From: an uncultured Clostridium sp.
GTDB taxonomy: Bacteria; Bacillota; Clostridia; Clostridiales; Clostridiaceae
DNA length: 49,313 bases
NCBI RefSeq assembly: GCF_910588715.1
Contig: NZ_CAJURG010000001.1
Span: forward strand, 828,761-878,073
Direction of reading: 5' to 3'
Shown: positions 1 through 9,029 of the stretch, piece by piece
How positions within the stretch are numbered: position 1 is the first letter of the stretch
Layout of the letters: every line of letters starts with the position of its first letter
Position numbers and translations under genes: made by a program
Notes under the pieces: generated by a model
What the model was told of the DNA's origin: nothing
What the model saw: the letters and a program-made list of their open reading frames with translations, nothing else
Databases searched by the model: none

Positions 1-1096
1 TTAATGAGCCTATTACTGAATAGCTTGTTCCTGCTCCACTTCTTACATTTAGTGCTCCATTTACCTTTACTGTCCCACTTTTTATAGTACTACCTGAATT
101 TGATCCTCCAGCATTTGTCCCAGAATTTGAACTTCCCCCAGTACCATTATTTAGAACAATATTATTTTGTAAATAATCCATTATTCCATTAACAATACCT
201 TCGGCAACCTTATCTTGATAACTACTTGAACTTAATTTATTAGCTTCAGTTGGATTTGATATAAATCCACATTCAACTAAGCTTGAAGGCATATTCGACG
301 TTCTAATTACTGCATAATTAGCACTCTTAACACCTCTATTACTTGCATTGGTTGATGCTATTAAATCATTTTGGATTTCACTAGCAAGCTCTTTTCCATC
401 TTGTCTTGTCGGATGATAGTAAGTTTCTATTCCATTTCCACTAGAATTTGTTGCAGAGTTTTGATGTATAGAAACAAACACATCAGAACCCCAGTTGTTT
501 GACATTACAGTTCTTTCAGTTAATGATAGATATGTATCATCATATCTACTCATCTTAACTTGTACACCCTTTGACTTCAATTTAGCTTCTATTTTTTTAG
601 ATACTTGTAGGTTTATCTCATCTTCAAGTACTCCATTTTGTACTGCTCCATTATCATATCCACCATGTCCTGGATCTATAAATACTTTATAATAATCTCT
701 ATTAACTTTTTTATTTACACTTCTTGAATAAGCAGCTGTGGATACTTTATTTTCCATGATACATACTTCTAAAATATATACCGTATCGTCTATTTCTTGA
801 GATATAAATGTACTTCCAGTAGCTTTTCCTACTAATCTTCCATTAATCACTTCTGCTACATTTTTATTATAAATAGTCAAGCCTTCATTCATTGGTAAGT
901 TTATAGCTTCACCAACAGTTAAAACTAAACCATCTTCCATTATAACTTCTTCATCTTTATATTTTTCTAATAATTTAATTAAATCTCTTTCTGATACGCT
1001 ATAAAATTCTTCAGCTTCTGATATTTTAGAAGGAATCACTAACATTCCCGACAGTACCAACAGACTTAATATTTTTAACTTATTAATAAAAATCAC
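1..1096 (-). CDS. N-acetylmuramoyl-L-alanine amidase with C-terminal SH3 domain (3' end beyond window)
   Basis: Zinc-dependent cell-wall hydrolase that cleaves the bond between MurNAc and the stem peptide. In the visible 365 codons, residues 1-28 form a signal peptide and about 30-130 an unassigned N-terminal region. An Amidase_3 domain starts near 135, with DPGHGG (141-146, zinc-binding His144), a later SIHQN motif carrying a second zinc His, and a VECGF motif carrying the catalytic Glu. A Gly/Ser/Asn-rich linker follows, then the first part of a bacterial SH3 domain (LNVRSGAGTSYSVIG), which is still open at base 1. The start is unclear: the GTG at 1094-1096 lies inside the best Shine-Dalgarno sequence (GAAAGGTGAT), so GTG with a weaker purine stretch or a downstream ATT are both possible. 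The family call is firm; the exact N-terminus and full length are not. Confidence 0.9.
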   Translation of the reverse strand, partial: MIFINKLKILSLLVLSGMLVIPSKISEAEEFYSVSERDLIKLLEKYKDEEVIMEDGLVLTVGEAINLPMNEGLTIYNKNVAEVINGRLVGKATGSTFISQEIDDTVYILEVCIMENKVSTAAYSRSVNKKVNRDYYKVFIDPGHGGYDNGAVQNGVLEDEINLQVSKKIEAKLKSKGVQVKMSRYDDTYLSLTERTVMSNNWGSDVFVSIHQNSATNSSGNGIETYYHPTRQDGKELASEIQNDLIASTNASNRGVKSANYAVIRTSNMPSSLVECGFISNPTEANKLSSSSYQDKVAEGIVNGIMDYLQNNIVLNNGTGGSSNSGTNAGGSNSGSTIKSGTVKVNGALNVRSGAGTSYSVIGSL

Positions 1097-1260
1097 CTTT
1101 CTTTCTCTTAATCTATAAAATAGATTTCAACTTTAAGTTTTTAAAAAGACTTTACTTAAGCTATAAATATAATTACTTTAAATTAAAAATAATAAACTTA
1201 TTATTTAATTTAAAATAATCGTTCTATATTACATTATACATAATTTTACTGCAAAACAAA

Positions 1261-1283
1261 CCAAAATTTTACGAAAATTTTGG
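1261..1283 (-). terminator. Hairpin after the decarboxylase gene
   Basis: Perfect 10-bp stem (CCAAAATTTT with AAAATTTTGG) around a 3-nt loop. It lies 32 bases past the decarboxylase stop on the minus strand and is followed there by a T-rich run. The rest of the gap to 1096 is AT-rich and should hold the amidase promoter. Confidence 0.6.
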
Positions 1284-1314
1284 GATAATATGTATTTATT
1301 TTAAATAAAACACT

Positions 1315-2730
1315 TTATTTTATATCTTTTATTACCTTTACTAATCCATTTTTTAACCCTATTACTGTTTTATTATTTTTAATATATCCATTTATAATAT
1401 CAATTGCTTCTTTTGATATTACCTCTCCTGCACAAATTAATGGTATTCCAGGTGGATAAGGAATTATTGCTTCTTTTGAAATTTTAGATTCACTTTCATA
1501 TATATTTACATACTCAAATTCCATATTAAATGCTTCATATAGCTCCAACACTTTTTTAGGAATTAATCCACAATAATTTTGATAGTCTGTATCAACTAAT
1601 AATTCTAAGTTTAAGCTTTTCAATGAATTATATATTTTTTCAAAATCCTTTTCTAAATTAAAAGGAGACAAAATTAAAACTACACCACCTGAAAAACTCA
1701 TTTCACACTGTATATTTAAGCTTCTTAAATAATTTAATAATTTATGTCCACTATATCCTTTTTTTAATATTAATATGTATCTACTTAAATCTAGGTCATA
1801 ACCCCTTGGCAAATCTTCTTTACTTAAAACTCTTACTTTATTTAAATTATTAATTTTTATACTCCATTTAATAGCTAAATCAATTAACTTATCATAGTCC
1901 TCTTTTCCATAATTCTCTAAATAATATCTAGCATAATCTAATGATGACATTATTAAATATGATGGTGATGTAGTCATAAATGCTTTTAAATAAAAATCAA
2001 CATTAGTATCATTATTAATTAAGAGATATGAACCTTGAGTTAAACTTGGCAAAGTTTTATGCGCACTTAAAACTATATAATCTGCATATTTAACTATAGA
2101 TTTAGGTAATTTTTCTGTTATTCCATAATGGGCTCCATGAGCTCCATCTATAATTATTTTTAATCCTCTATCTTTTAAATCTTTTAAAGTTTCAACTATA
2201 TCATATCCAATTCCAAAATAATTTGGATAAGTTAATATTATTCCTTTTGCATTTTTACATTTATTTATTGCTTTATATATTTCCTTTTCTGTTGGTGGTA
2301 AAAATAACCCTTTATCTTCATAAACCACAGGTTCTATATATTTAACTTTTAGCTTTCTTAAAATAATTCCATTATAAACTGATTTATGACAATTTCTCTC
2401 TACCAAAATTTCATCATCCTCATTGAAGGCATCAAAAATAGAAGCTAAGTTTCCAGCAGTACTACCATTAACAACAAAATATGCTTTTCTAACATCATAG
2501 GTTTTTGCTAATAATTCTTGTGCTTCTTTTATTATGCCTTCTGGAGCATGAAGGTTGTCTAGAGGGTCTACTTCTGTAATATCTAAAAACCCCATATTAT
2601 TTACAAATTCTCTTCCAACATCGTCTCTTAAAAATCCAATACCACTTTTATTTCCTGGCATTGAAAGTATTAAGTTGTTTTCTTTTTTATACTTTAAAAC
2701 TTCATCTAATAACGGTACTTTTTTACTCAT
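1315..2730 (-). CDS. Orn/Lys/Arg decarboxylase-family PLP enzyme (YaaO-like)
   Basis: Fold-type I pyridoxal-phosphate enzyme of the family that decarboxylates lysine, ornithine or arginine to polyamines or their precursors. At 471 residues it has the length of Bacillus YaaO-type proteins and lacks the N-terminal wing domain of the large inducible enterobacterial decarboxylases. Visible landmarks are an N-terminal PGNKSG motif (25-30), NGSTAGN (88-94), which binds the cofactor phosphate, IIIDGAHGAH with PLP-contacting Asp195 and His198, and the SAHKTLPSLTQ signature with the Schiff-base Lys225. The C-terminal part (about 380-471) matches the family's C-terminal domain. It sits 29 bases downstream of the M16 peptidase gene and may be cotranscribed with it. 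The substrate cannot be read from the sequence. Confidence 0.88.
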   Translation of the reverse strand: MSKKVPLLDEVLKYKKENNLILSMPGNKSGIGFLRDDVGREFVNNMGFLDITEVDPLDNLHAPEGIIKEAQELLAKTYDVRKAYFVVNGSTAGNLASIFDAFNEDDEILVERNCHKSVYNGIILRKLKVKYIEPVVYEDKGLFLPPTEKEIYKAINKCKNAKGIILTYPNYFGIGYDIVETLKDLKDRGLKIIIDGAHGAHYGITEKLPKSIVKYADYIVLSAHKTLPSLTQGSYLLINNDTNVDFYLKAFMTTSPSYLIMSSLDYARYYLENYGKEDYDKLIDLAIKWSIKINNLNKVRVLSKEDLPRGYDLDLSRYILILKKGYSGHKLLNYLRSLNIQCEMSFSGGVVLILSPFNLEKDFEKIYNSLKSLNLELLVDTDYQNYCGLIPKKVLELYEAFNMEFEYVNIYESESKISKEAIIPYPPGIPLICAGEVISKEAIDIINGYIKNNKTVIGLKNGLVKVIKDIK

Positions 2731-2759
2731 TTATTCCTCTTCTTAAAAAATTGATTTAA

Positions 2760-3977
2760 TTATTTATTGTTTATTACTTGAACTACCATATTTTTTAATA
2801 CCTTATTAGCAGTATTAATAATATAATCTAAAGGTATTTTATCTAAGTTTTCAGTTTCATCAATATATAACATTCCATCTCCAAACATAGTGTCATATGT
2901 GGCTATTCCCATTGCTAATCTTACACTTTGCTCATTTGAAAATAATCTTTTTAATTTAAAGCTCTTTATTAAATCTTTAATATCACTCTCTTTTAATACA
3001 TTTTTATATTCATCAATATTTTTTATAAGTTCTTTTACTATTTGTATAGACTTTTCTAAATTTTCCGGTGCAGTACTATAAATAATTTTATAAACCTTTA
3101 TATGTTCCTCGTTTGAAATCCTTGTTAATACATCATATACCAAAGAATTTTTTGTCCTTAATGTATCAAATAAAATAGAGTTTACTCCTTCTCCAAAATA
3201 CTGATTAAAAATTCTTAATGCTTTTACTTCCCATTGATTTAAATTATCTATAGGGAATATAATTTGAACCTTAGAACTATTAATATCTAATTTACTATTT
3301 ATAAATATTCCACCCTCAATTTCACCATTTATCTCTTCTTTTTCAGGTAGCTTTTCACTTCTCCAATCTATAAAGCTTTCTTCCACCATATTTTTTACTT
3401 CTTCAAAGTCTAAATTCGAAATTATAGTAATAGTTGCATTATTAGCACAATAATAATCATTAAAAAAGTTTATCGCATCATCTATTGTCATATTATTTAA
3501 TGATTCTTCAGTACCTATGATAGGATATTTAATTCTCCTATTTTCCATACAATTATAATAGAGCTTATCTTCTGTATATTGTTCGATATCCTCATCCCAT
3601 TCTTTAAGTTCTTGTTTTATAACTTCCATTTCTTCTTTAAAAACTTCTTCAGTAAAAACTGGATTTAAAAGAATATCTGAAAACAAATCTAACCCCTGTT
3701 TTAAATCTTCACTTAGTAAACTTCCATAAAATACAACATAAGGATAATTAGTCATAGCATTTTGAAAAGCAAATATGTTGCTTAACTCTGTATTTATTTC
3801 TTTTTCAGATTTAGTTTCTGTTCCTTTATAAACCATATGTTCAGTTATATGAGCAACTCCTAATTGCTTTCCATCACGAATTGCTCCTGCATCTAATGAA
3901 ATACATATTGAATTTAATTCATTACTTGTCTTTTTATAAATAAGCTTTAATCCATTATCAAAAATAAAATCTTTCAT
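2760..3977 (-). CDS. M16 family zinc peptidase (insulinase-like)
   Basis: Cytoplasmic zinc metallopeptidase of the M16 (insulinase/processing-peptidase) family. The inverted zinc motif HITEH is at residues 43-47 (His43, catalytic Glu46, His47). The third zinc ligand is expected in the acidic helix around EEMEVIKQELKEW. At 405 residues it holds one active N-terminal half and one inactive C-terminal half, as in the short bacterial M16B proteins. There is no signal peptide. A good RBS (GAGGTGA) precedes the ATG. The gene ends 29 bases before the decarboxylase gene on the same strand. The substrate is unknown; homologues degrade small peptides or leader peptides, and the neighbouring ranthipeptide locus makes leader processing possible, but only proximity supports that. 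Confidence 0.88.
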   Translation of the reverse strand: MKDFIFDNGLKLIYKKTSNELNSICISLDAGAIRDGKQLGVAHITEHMVYKGTETKSEKEINTELSNIFAFQNAMTNYPYVVFYGSLLSEDLKQGLDLFSDILLNPVFTEEVFKEEMEVIKQELKEWDEDIEQYTEDKLYYNCMENRRIKYPIIGTEESLNNMTIDDAINFFNDYYCANNATITIISNLDFEEVKNMVEESFIDWRSEKLPEKEEINGEIEGGIFINSKLDINSSKVQIIFPIDNLNQWEVKALRIFNQYFGEGVNSILFDTLRTKNSLVYDVLTRISNEEHIKVYKIIYSTAPENLEKSIQIVKELIKNIDEYKNVLKESDIKDLIKSFKLKRLFSNEQSVRLAMGIATYDTMFGDGMLYIDETENLDKIPLDYIINTANKVLKNMVVQVINNK

Positions 3978-4151
3978 TAAATTATCACCTCTTATAGTTA
4001 ATATCTAAAAAATTATTAATATACTTAAAAGTTTAACTACTTTTTCTTCATATATTCTTATTTTTACAATTTATCCTTCTTAACATAAAAAACAATAATA
4101 ATATTTTTAATTATTTTACTTAATACGTTTTACTGATATACAAAAAAACAA

Positions 4152-4179
4152 CAAGAACTAAGATATTATCTTGTTCTTG
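4152..4179 (-). terminator. Intrinsic terminator of scfAB
   Basis: On the minus strand a CAAGAAC/GTTCTTG stem continues as AAGATA/TATCTT with one bulged base, then runs into a stretch of seven T. It starts 14 bases past the scfB stop. Confidence 0.85.
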
Positions 4180-4193
4180 CTATTTTAATATAT

Positions 4194-5546
4194 TTATTCA
4201 GCTTTAAGTGCTATTGCGCATTCAATTCTCTTCTTTTGCATTTTACATCCTATTTCATAAGGAATATTCATATCTCCATTAAATGCAAAGTTATTTGATT
4301 GACATCCCCCACTACAGTAAAATCTTGCCCAACATTCTCTACACTTTGGTTTGTTGTATATGTGAGCTTTCTTAAACTTTTTACCTAATTCAGCATCATA
4401 AGTATCATCATAAATACTTCCTAGCTTAAATTCTTCCTTACCTACGAATTGATGACATGGGTAAACCTCTCCTTGTGGAGTTATTGCAACATATTCAAAA
4501 CCTGCACCACATCCTGAAATTCTCTTATAAACACATGGTCCACCATTTAAGTCAATATTAAAATGATAGAAGTTGAATTCATCTCCATCTTTCTTTCTTC
4601 TAACCATTTCATCATATAACTTATCATAGTTTTCAAATATTTCTGGTAAGTGTTCTTCTTTAAGTTCTAAGAAATGTCCCTTTTCTAAAACTACCGGCTC
4701 AATTGAAATTTCTCTAAATCCTTCATTTACCATTGCCTTAACATCTTCAAAGAAATCAGTATTAGCTCCTGTAAATGTTCCTCTTACATAATAATGTTTA
4801 GATTTATCTCTCTTTTCAATCATTCTCTTAATATTTGGAAGTATATCATCATAAGAACCACTTCCATCTACTTTAATTCTTACATTGTCATTAACTTCTT
4901 TTCTACCATCTAAAGAAAGAATTATATTTCCCATTTCTTTATCCATAAAATCCATCATTTCTTCTGTTAAAAGAGTAGCATTAGTAGTCATAGTAAATCT
5001 AATGTTTTTCTTCCAAGCCTTTTCATTTTCTCTAGCGTAGGCAATTATTTCTTTAACCTTGTCCATAATCATTGTTGGTTCTCCACCAAATAGGTCAATT
5101 TCAATATTTCTTCTTGGACCACTTCTTTTAACAACATAATCTATTGCTTTTTTAGCAGTTTCAACAGACATTACTCCCTTATGCCCATTATATTCTCCTT
5201 CGTCTGCAAAACAATATTTACATCTTAAGTTACATCCATGAATTATATTCAAACATACTGCCTTAATATAATCTCTATCATCCATTGAAGAATGTGCTAT
5301 ATCTTCGTATTGATCTCTTGAATATAAAATATCTTCATCAATAAGCTCTAACAACTCTTCATAAGCTTCTTTTATAGTTTCCTCACCATATTTAGCTCCA
5401 AATTCTTTTATAAGCTCTTCTTTATCTCTTAGTTCATTGTCATCTACTAAATCATAAACTAATTCATCTACAATATGTACAGCTCCTGTATTAACGTCTA
5501 AAACAAAGAAATTATCTCCTTGTTTAAATTTGTGTATTAAAGCCAT
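4194..5546 (-). CDS. scfB: SCIFF-peptide radical SAM maturase (SPASM protein)
   Basis: Radical SAM enzyme that introduces a thioether cross-link into the SCIFF precursor peptide encoded just upstream. The 450-residue protein has an N-terminal RiPP-recognition-like segment (about 1-90). The radical SAM [4Fe-4S] motif is C105-x3-C109-x2-C112 (CNLRCKYC). A C-terminal SPASM domain has the cysteine clusters GPCVYKRISGCG, YPCHQF, CRECWARFYCSGGC and GCKMQ, which bind auxiliary Fe-S clusters. I start it at the ATG preceded by AGGAGGAAAG with 5-base spacing; an upstream in-frame start at 5591 would add 15 residues without a comparable RBS. It is 139 bases downstream of scfA on the same strand, with a hairpin between them. 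Length, motifs and neighbour all match the clostridial CteB/ScfB family. Confidence 0.95.
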   Translation of the reverse strand: MALIHKFKQGDNFFVLDVNTGAVHIVDELVYDLVDDNELRDKEELIKEFGAKYGEETIKEAYEELLELIDEDILYSRDQYEDIAHSSMDDRDYIKAVCLNIIHGCNLRCKYCFADEGEYNGHKGVMSVETAKKAIDYVVKRSGPRRNIEIDLFGGEPTMIMDKVKEIIAYARENEKAWKKNIRFTMTTNATLLTEEMMDFMDKEMGNIILSLDGRKEVNDNVRIKVDGSGSYDDILPNIKRMIEKRDKSKHYYVRGTFTGANTDFFEDVKAMVNEGFREISIEPVVLEKGHFLELKEEHLPEIFENYDKLYDEMVRRKKDGDEFNFYHFNIDLNGGPCVYKRISGCGAGFEYVAITPQGEVYPCHQFVGKEEFKLGSIYDDTYDAELGKKFKKAHIYNKPKCRECWARFYCSGGCQSNNFAFNGDMNIPYEIGCKMQKKRIECAIALKAE

Positions 5547-5648
5547 TTTTACTTTCCTCCTAAAATTATTTTTCCATATATCTTGAAACATATCTTATTT
5601 ATTCCTAATGTCAATTTGATAAGTTAACTTCTACTAATATATAAAGTT

Positions 5649-5677
5649 AAGCAGCAACTTTTTTTAAGTTACTGCTT
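5649..5677 (-). promoter_or_regulatory. Hairpin between scfA and scfB (attenuator or processing site)
   Basis: AAGCAGTAACTT pairs with AAGTTGCTGCTT on the minus strand, a 12-bp stem with one G-T pair. It begins 8 bases past the scfA stop. The following tract is only ACTTTATAT, so it is more likely a partial terminator or RNA-stabilising hairpin that keeps peptide expression above enzyme expression than a full terminator. Confidence 0.6.
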
Positions 5678-5685
5678 GTCTTTAA

Positions 5686-5823
5686 TTAGTTTTCACACTC
5701 TAAGTTAGCAACTGTGCAAGAAGTTTTGCAAGCTGATTGGCATGAGTTTGCACATTCCTTACATCCTGGCTTACATAAGCTGTTTTTGATGTTTGTTTTG
5801 TTAATAGTTTTTATGTGTTTCAT
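5686..5823 (-). CDS. scfA: SCIFF (six-cysteine) ranthipeptide precursor
   Basis: A 45-residue Cys-rich precursor peptide. It begins MKHIKTINKTNIKNSLCK and has cysteines at 17, 21, 24, 28, 32, 36 and 43, ending CEN. The length, the leader and the C-x3-C-x2-C-x3-C-x3-C-x3-C spacing fit the SCIFF family; I count seven Cys including the one near the C-terminus. Thr37 follows Cys36, and a Cys32-to-Thr37 thioether is the cross-link I recall for the homologous CteA peptide, so Cys32 and Thr37 here are the expected partners. A strong RBS (AGGGAGGA) precedes the ATG at 5821-5823. The maturase gene follows on the same strand. Family members have been linked to quorum-like regulation; that role is inferred here, not shown. 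Confidence 0.95.
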   Translation of the reverse strand: MKHIKTINKTNIKNSLCKPGCKECANSCQSACKTSCTVANLECEN

Positions 5824-5984
5824 GTCGAATCCTCCCTATTTCAAATGTAACATTGGTAATTATAGCATAGTTTGTCATGGTAATAAAGTATTTATTTACT
5901 AACAATTTATGCTGAATATTTCCAATAAAATATATATTAAAAATATATTTCTATTATTACTTATAATTAGAATTTCTTAAAAAA

Positions 5985-6017
5985 ATTCAGCATTACATCT
6001 TTTAGTAAATGCTGAAT
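5985..6017 (-). terminator. Intrinsic terminator of the small membrane-protein gene
   Basis: Perfect 10-bp stem ATTCAGCATT/AATGCTGAAT, followed on the minus strand by six T. It begins 14 bases past the stop at 6031. A third copy of the TGCTGAATAT half lies near 5910, possibly by chance. Confidence 0.85.
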
Positions 6018-6030
6018 ATATTTTAAAATT

Positions 6031-6291
6031 CTATAAGGAAGTTTCTCTTTTTATTTCTTTTATCATATCATTTTCTGAAACTGTTTTATCATCATATGGA
6101 TTATAAATATTATTTAAATGTACTGTGTAATATACATTCTTACTCTTTTTTTCTTTTTTATTATTTGTATCTCCTTCAGTAAAATTCTTAGCTTTTTTAT
6201 TCATATTATTTTTAAAACAAACTCCGGCTACAACACCTGCTACTGCCGATACTACACCAAATATTAATTTTTTATTATTTTTCATACTCAT
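6031..6291 (-). CDS. Small single-pass membrane protein of unknown function
   Basis: An 86-residue protein I cannot assign to a function. A short basic N-terminus (MSMKNNKK) precedes one hydrophobic, Gly/Ala/Val-rich segment (about 9-25, FGVVSAVAGVVAGV), then a charged, Lys-rich tail ending in KEIKRETSL. The layout resembles YtxH-type small membrane proteins. I chose the ATG at 6289-6291 because GAGGTGGAG lies just upstream; the longer in-frame ATG 54 bases earlier has no RBS and would put charged residues before the hydrophobic segment. It is transcribed alone, with its own terminator. Confidence 0.75.
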   Translation of the reverse strand: MSMKNNKKLIFGVVSAVAGVVAGVCFKNNMNKKAKNFTEGDTNNKKEKKSKNVYYTVHLNNIYNPYDDKTVSENDMIKEIKRETSL

Positions 6292-6451
6292 ATTCTCCAC
6301 CTCACTATTATAAAAAATTATATTAACATTAATTACTTTAGTCAATTTAAAAAATCAATTATTCTTTTATATTAACAAGAATTTATAAACTAAAGCCACC
6401 TATAATTATTACCATTATTTTCAAAAATAATACATTTATTATTTTAATTAT

Positions 6452-6498
6452 AAAAAGAGCATTTAAAGTAAATTATTTTAAACTTTAAACACTCTTTT
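6452..6498 (-). terminator. Terminator after the YhgE/Pip gene
   Basis: On the minus strand, a stem of about 14-17 bp with two G-T pairs (AGAGTGTTTAAAGT with ACTTTAAATGCTCT) is followed by five T. It starts 11 bases past the stop. Confidence 0.8.
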
Positions 6499-6508
6499 AT
6501 ATTATTAT

Positions 6509-8656
6509 CTATTCACTAACTCCACTTTTTTCTAAACTTTCTGTAAAACCATGAGTCAATTTATTTATTGGTTTTTTAAGGAATAAAGAAATAAGTATAA
6601 ATATTGCTCCATATATTAAAAGAACTACTATATCCTTAGTTAATACATTTTGAACAACTCCACCAATTGCTTCTCTTGCAAAAGAAATAGCATAAGTAAA
6701 TGGTAAAAACGGATTAATCACTTGGAAAAACTTTGGTGTTAATTGAATAGGGAACGTTCCTCCTGAACCACCAATTTGTATTACTAATAACACAATTCCT
6801 AAAACCTTACCTATGTTTCCAAAAACAGAGCATAGTGAGTATAAAATTAATGTGAATATAACACTTGTAAATATACTACCTAATACAAATAATAATGGAT
6901 TTACACAATATATTTTTAATATATATAAATCTCCTAAGGCTACTATTATAGCTTGAATTATTGCTATACTCATAAATAATAACATTTTACCAAAGTATTG
7001 AGATATAGCAGAATATTCTCCCTTAGCTTCAACTCTTAACATAGAAGCTAATAATAATAATCCTACCCATAATGATAATACTGTATAAAATGGTGTCATT
7101 CCTGTACCATAGTTACCCATTGGGAATAACTTATTTTCAACTATATTTACTGGATCAGATAAAAAGTCACTTCTTGTTTGTACATCTGTTTTTAATAAAT
7201 CAACTATTTCTTGTAAGTCCTCACTATTATTAATGCCTCCAACTTTGCTAACTAATTCATTAATCATATTTTCAGCTTCTGGAAGCTTTTCTTTAACAAA
7301 TTCAATTCCATCGATACCTTTATCTGCACCAGCATAAACAGTATTTAATAATTCTGAAACTTGTGGAAGCTTTTCTCCTGCTGAACTTAATACAGATGCT
7401 GCATTATCAGCTGTATTATATGCTTCATCAAATATGCTATTTATCTTTGATACTATATTTGCATCAAAATTATCATATAAATTTCCTGATATAGTGCTAA
7501 TATCATTTGAGAAAGTTAAAACATTGTTTAATAAATTTAAATCTGGTTTTTGACCATTTGCTAGATTATCTTTTACTGTATTTAAAGCAGTTATAGCTGA
7601 ACTAACCTTATCATTTATAGCTTGTAAGTTAGCAATTGTATCATCAAACTTTCCAGGATTAAATTTATTCATAGTTTGAAGGATTCCTATTAATGAATCT
7701 GCACTTTTATTTATACTATTTAACTTATTAAGTAAACTATCAATCATTTCAGGAGCATTTTCTGCACCAGCATTTATTACATTTATTAATGCACCTGTAT
7801 ATTTAGAAATATCTATTGATATTTCATTTAATATTTTAATATCATTTTTAATTACAGGTGATATATTATTTAAACTTGTCTTTGAAGAAGATAAAAATTC
7901 TTTAACATCACCACTTAAAGTTTGTGCGTTTTCAATAGTTTCCTTTATCTTAGGAATATCTTCTTGCACTTCACTTACTAATGTTTTTAATTGTTCTGCA
8001 CCACTTCCTGCTAAATCAACTGTTTCATTAATATTTCCAAAACGTCCTTGAAGTTCTACTAATGAATTATAAATTGTACCAATCTTAGGTATTTGGTTTT
8101 CAAGTTCTATTCCAATTTCCTTTCCTAAACCAAATATTGATTCACTTACAGTGGAAACTACAGCTTTACTTACATTTTCTTGAATTGCACTTGCTCCCTT
8201 ATCTGTAAGCTTAGGAGCTATAGCATTAATCTTTTCATTTACTGTATAAATAATATTTCCTTTTTGAATATCTTCAGTAACAATGGATGTTAGGTTTTTA
8301 GAGAAATCTTCAGGAATAGTAATCATTGCATAATACTTTCCTTCTTCAACCATTTGTGTTGCTTCCTCTTCACTAACAAACTGCCACCCCATTTGATGAT
8401 TGTCCTTTAATTCTTCTACAACATCATTTCCTAAATTAATTTCTTTGTCATTAAGTGTTGTTCCTAAATCTTTATTTACAACTCCAATTTTTATTCCACT
8501 TGTTGCTGATTGCGCATATGGATCCCATGATGCCTTTATATTAAACCAAGCATATAAAGATGGTAAAATACACAATGCCATAATAACAATAATTGCTCCA
8601 TAATTTTTAAAGATATTCTTTAAATCTCTTTTAAAAATTTCAAATGCACCTTTCAT
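6509..8656 (-). CDS. YhgE/Pip family membrane protein (ABC-2-like)
   Basis: A 715-residue membrane protein of the YhgE/Pip family, named for the lactococcal phage-infection protein and related to ABC-2 permeases. An N-terminal transmembrane segment (about 18-38, AIIVIMALCILPSLYAWFNI) leads into the characteristic KASWDPYAQSATSGIKIGVVN region. A long, helix-rich extracellular domain (about 60-510), with repeats of short amphipathic coiled-coil segments, follows. Five or so membrane segments close the C-terminus (about 525-710) and contain the family motif GGSGGTFPIQLTPKFF. It has an AAGGAG RBS and is monocistronic. In other Firmicutes such proteins sit with TetR regulators or type VII secretion genes and affect phage adsorption; no such partner is adjacent here, so its role is open. 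Confidence 0.9.
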   Translation of the reverse strand: MKGAFEIFKRDLKNIFKNYGAIIVIMALCILPSLYAWFNIKASWDPYAQSATSGIKIGVVNKDLGTTLNDKEINLGNDVVEELKDNHQMGWQFVSEEEATQMVEEGKYYAMITIPEDFSKNLTSIVTEDIQKGNIIYTVNEKINAIAPKLTDKGASAIQENVSKAVVSTVSESIFGLGKEIGIELENQIPKIGTIYNSLVELQGRFGNINETVDLAGSGAEQLKTLVSEVQEDIPKIKETIENAQTLSGDVKEFLSSSKTSLNNISPVIKNDIKILNEISIDISKYTGALINVINAGAENAPEMIDSLLNKLNSINKSADSLIGILQTMNKFNPGKFDDTIANLQAINDKVSSAITALNTVKDNLANGQKPDLNLLNNVLTFSNDISTISGNLYDNFDANIVSKINSIFDEAYNTADNAASVLSSAGEKLPQVSELLNTVYAGADKGIDGIEFVKEKLPEAENMINELVSKVGGINNSEDLQEIVDLLKTDVQTRSDFLSDPVNIVENKLFPMGNYGTGMTPFYTVLSLWVGLLLLASMLRVEAKGEYSAISQYFGKMLLFMSIAIIQAIIVALGDLYILKIYCVNPLLFVLGSIFTSVIFTLILYSLCSVFGNIGKVLGIVLLVIQIGGSGGTFPIQLTPKFFQVINPFLPFTYAISFAREAIGGVVQNVLTKDIVVLLIYGAIFILISLFLKKPINKLTHGFTESLEKSGVSE

Positions 8657-9029
8657 ATTCTTTTTCTCCTTTGATTTTTAATTCATAATAAAATCTATTT
8701 TAACACTTCGGTACTGAAATTCAAGTTTTAGTTTCCTGCTATTTTTTTGAACTTTTATTTATAAATAATTATTTTTCTCTAAATTTAAACGTTTTTCCTT
8801 ATATAAATAAAAATTATTAATATTTTTTATTTAATTATTTATAATTTTAAGTTTAATCTTTTATTCTTGTTTTTTACCTTTTTCAAATTAATATACTTTT
8901 AATTTAAATAATAATTAAATCTTTTTTATTTGTTTATAAGAAACTTAAATTTATACAAAATTCTATACTAAAATTATTTTTAGTGTATACTAATATAGAT
9001 ATAAAAAATACCAAGGAGAAAAAATAAAA
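8657..9029. other. Divergent AT-rich intergenic region
   Basis: About 370 bases between the YhgE/Pip gene and the DEAD-box helicase gene, both reading outward. It must hold both promoters. I see a TATACT -10 box at 8986-8991 and a GGAG RBS for the helicase. I found no convincing small ORF, repeat or structured RNA; homopolymeric A/T tracts dominate. Confidence 0.6.

Noticed and set aside
5905..6017. Three copies of a TGCTGAAT-type element, considered as a short repeat array
   Set aside because: Two of them are the arms of one terminator stem; the third is a short match expected by chance in this composition.
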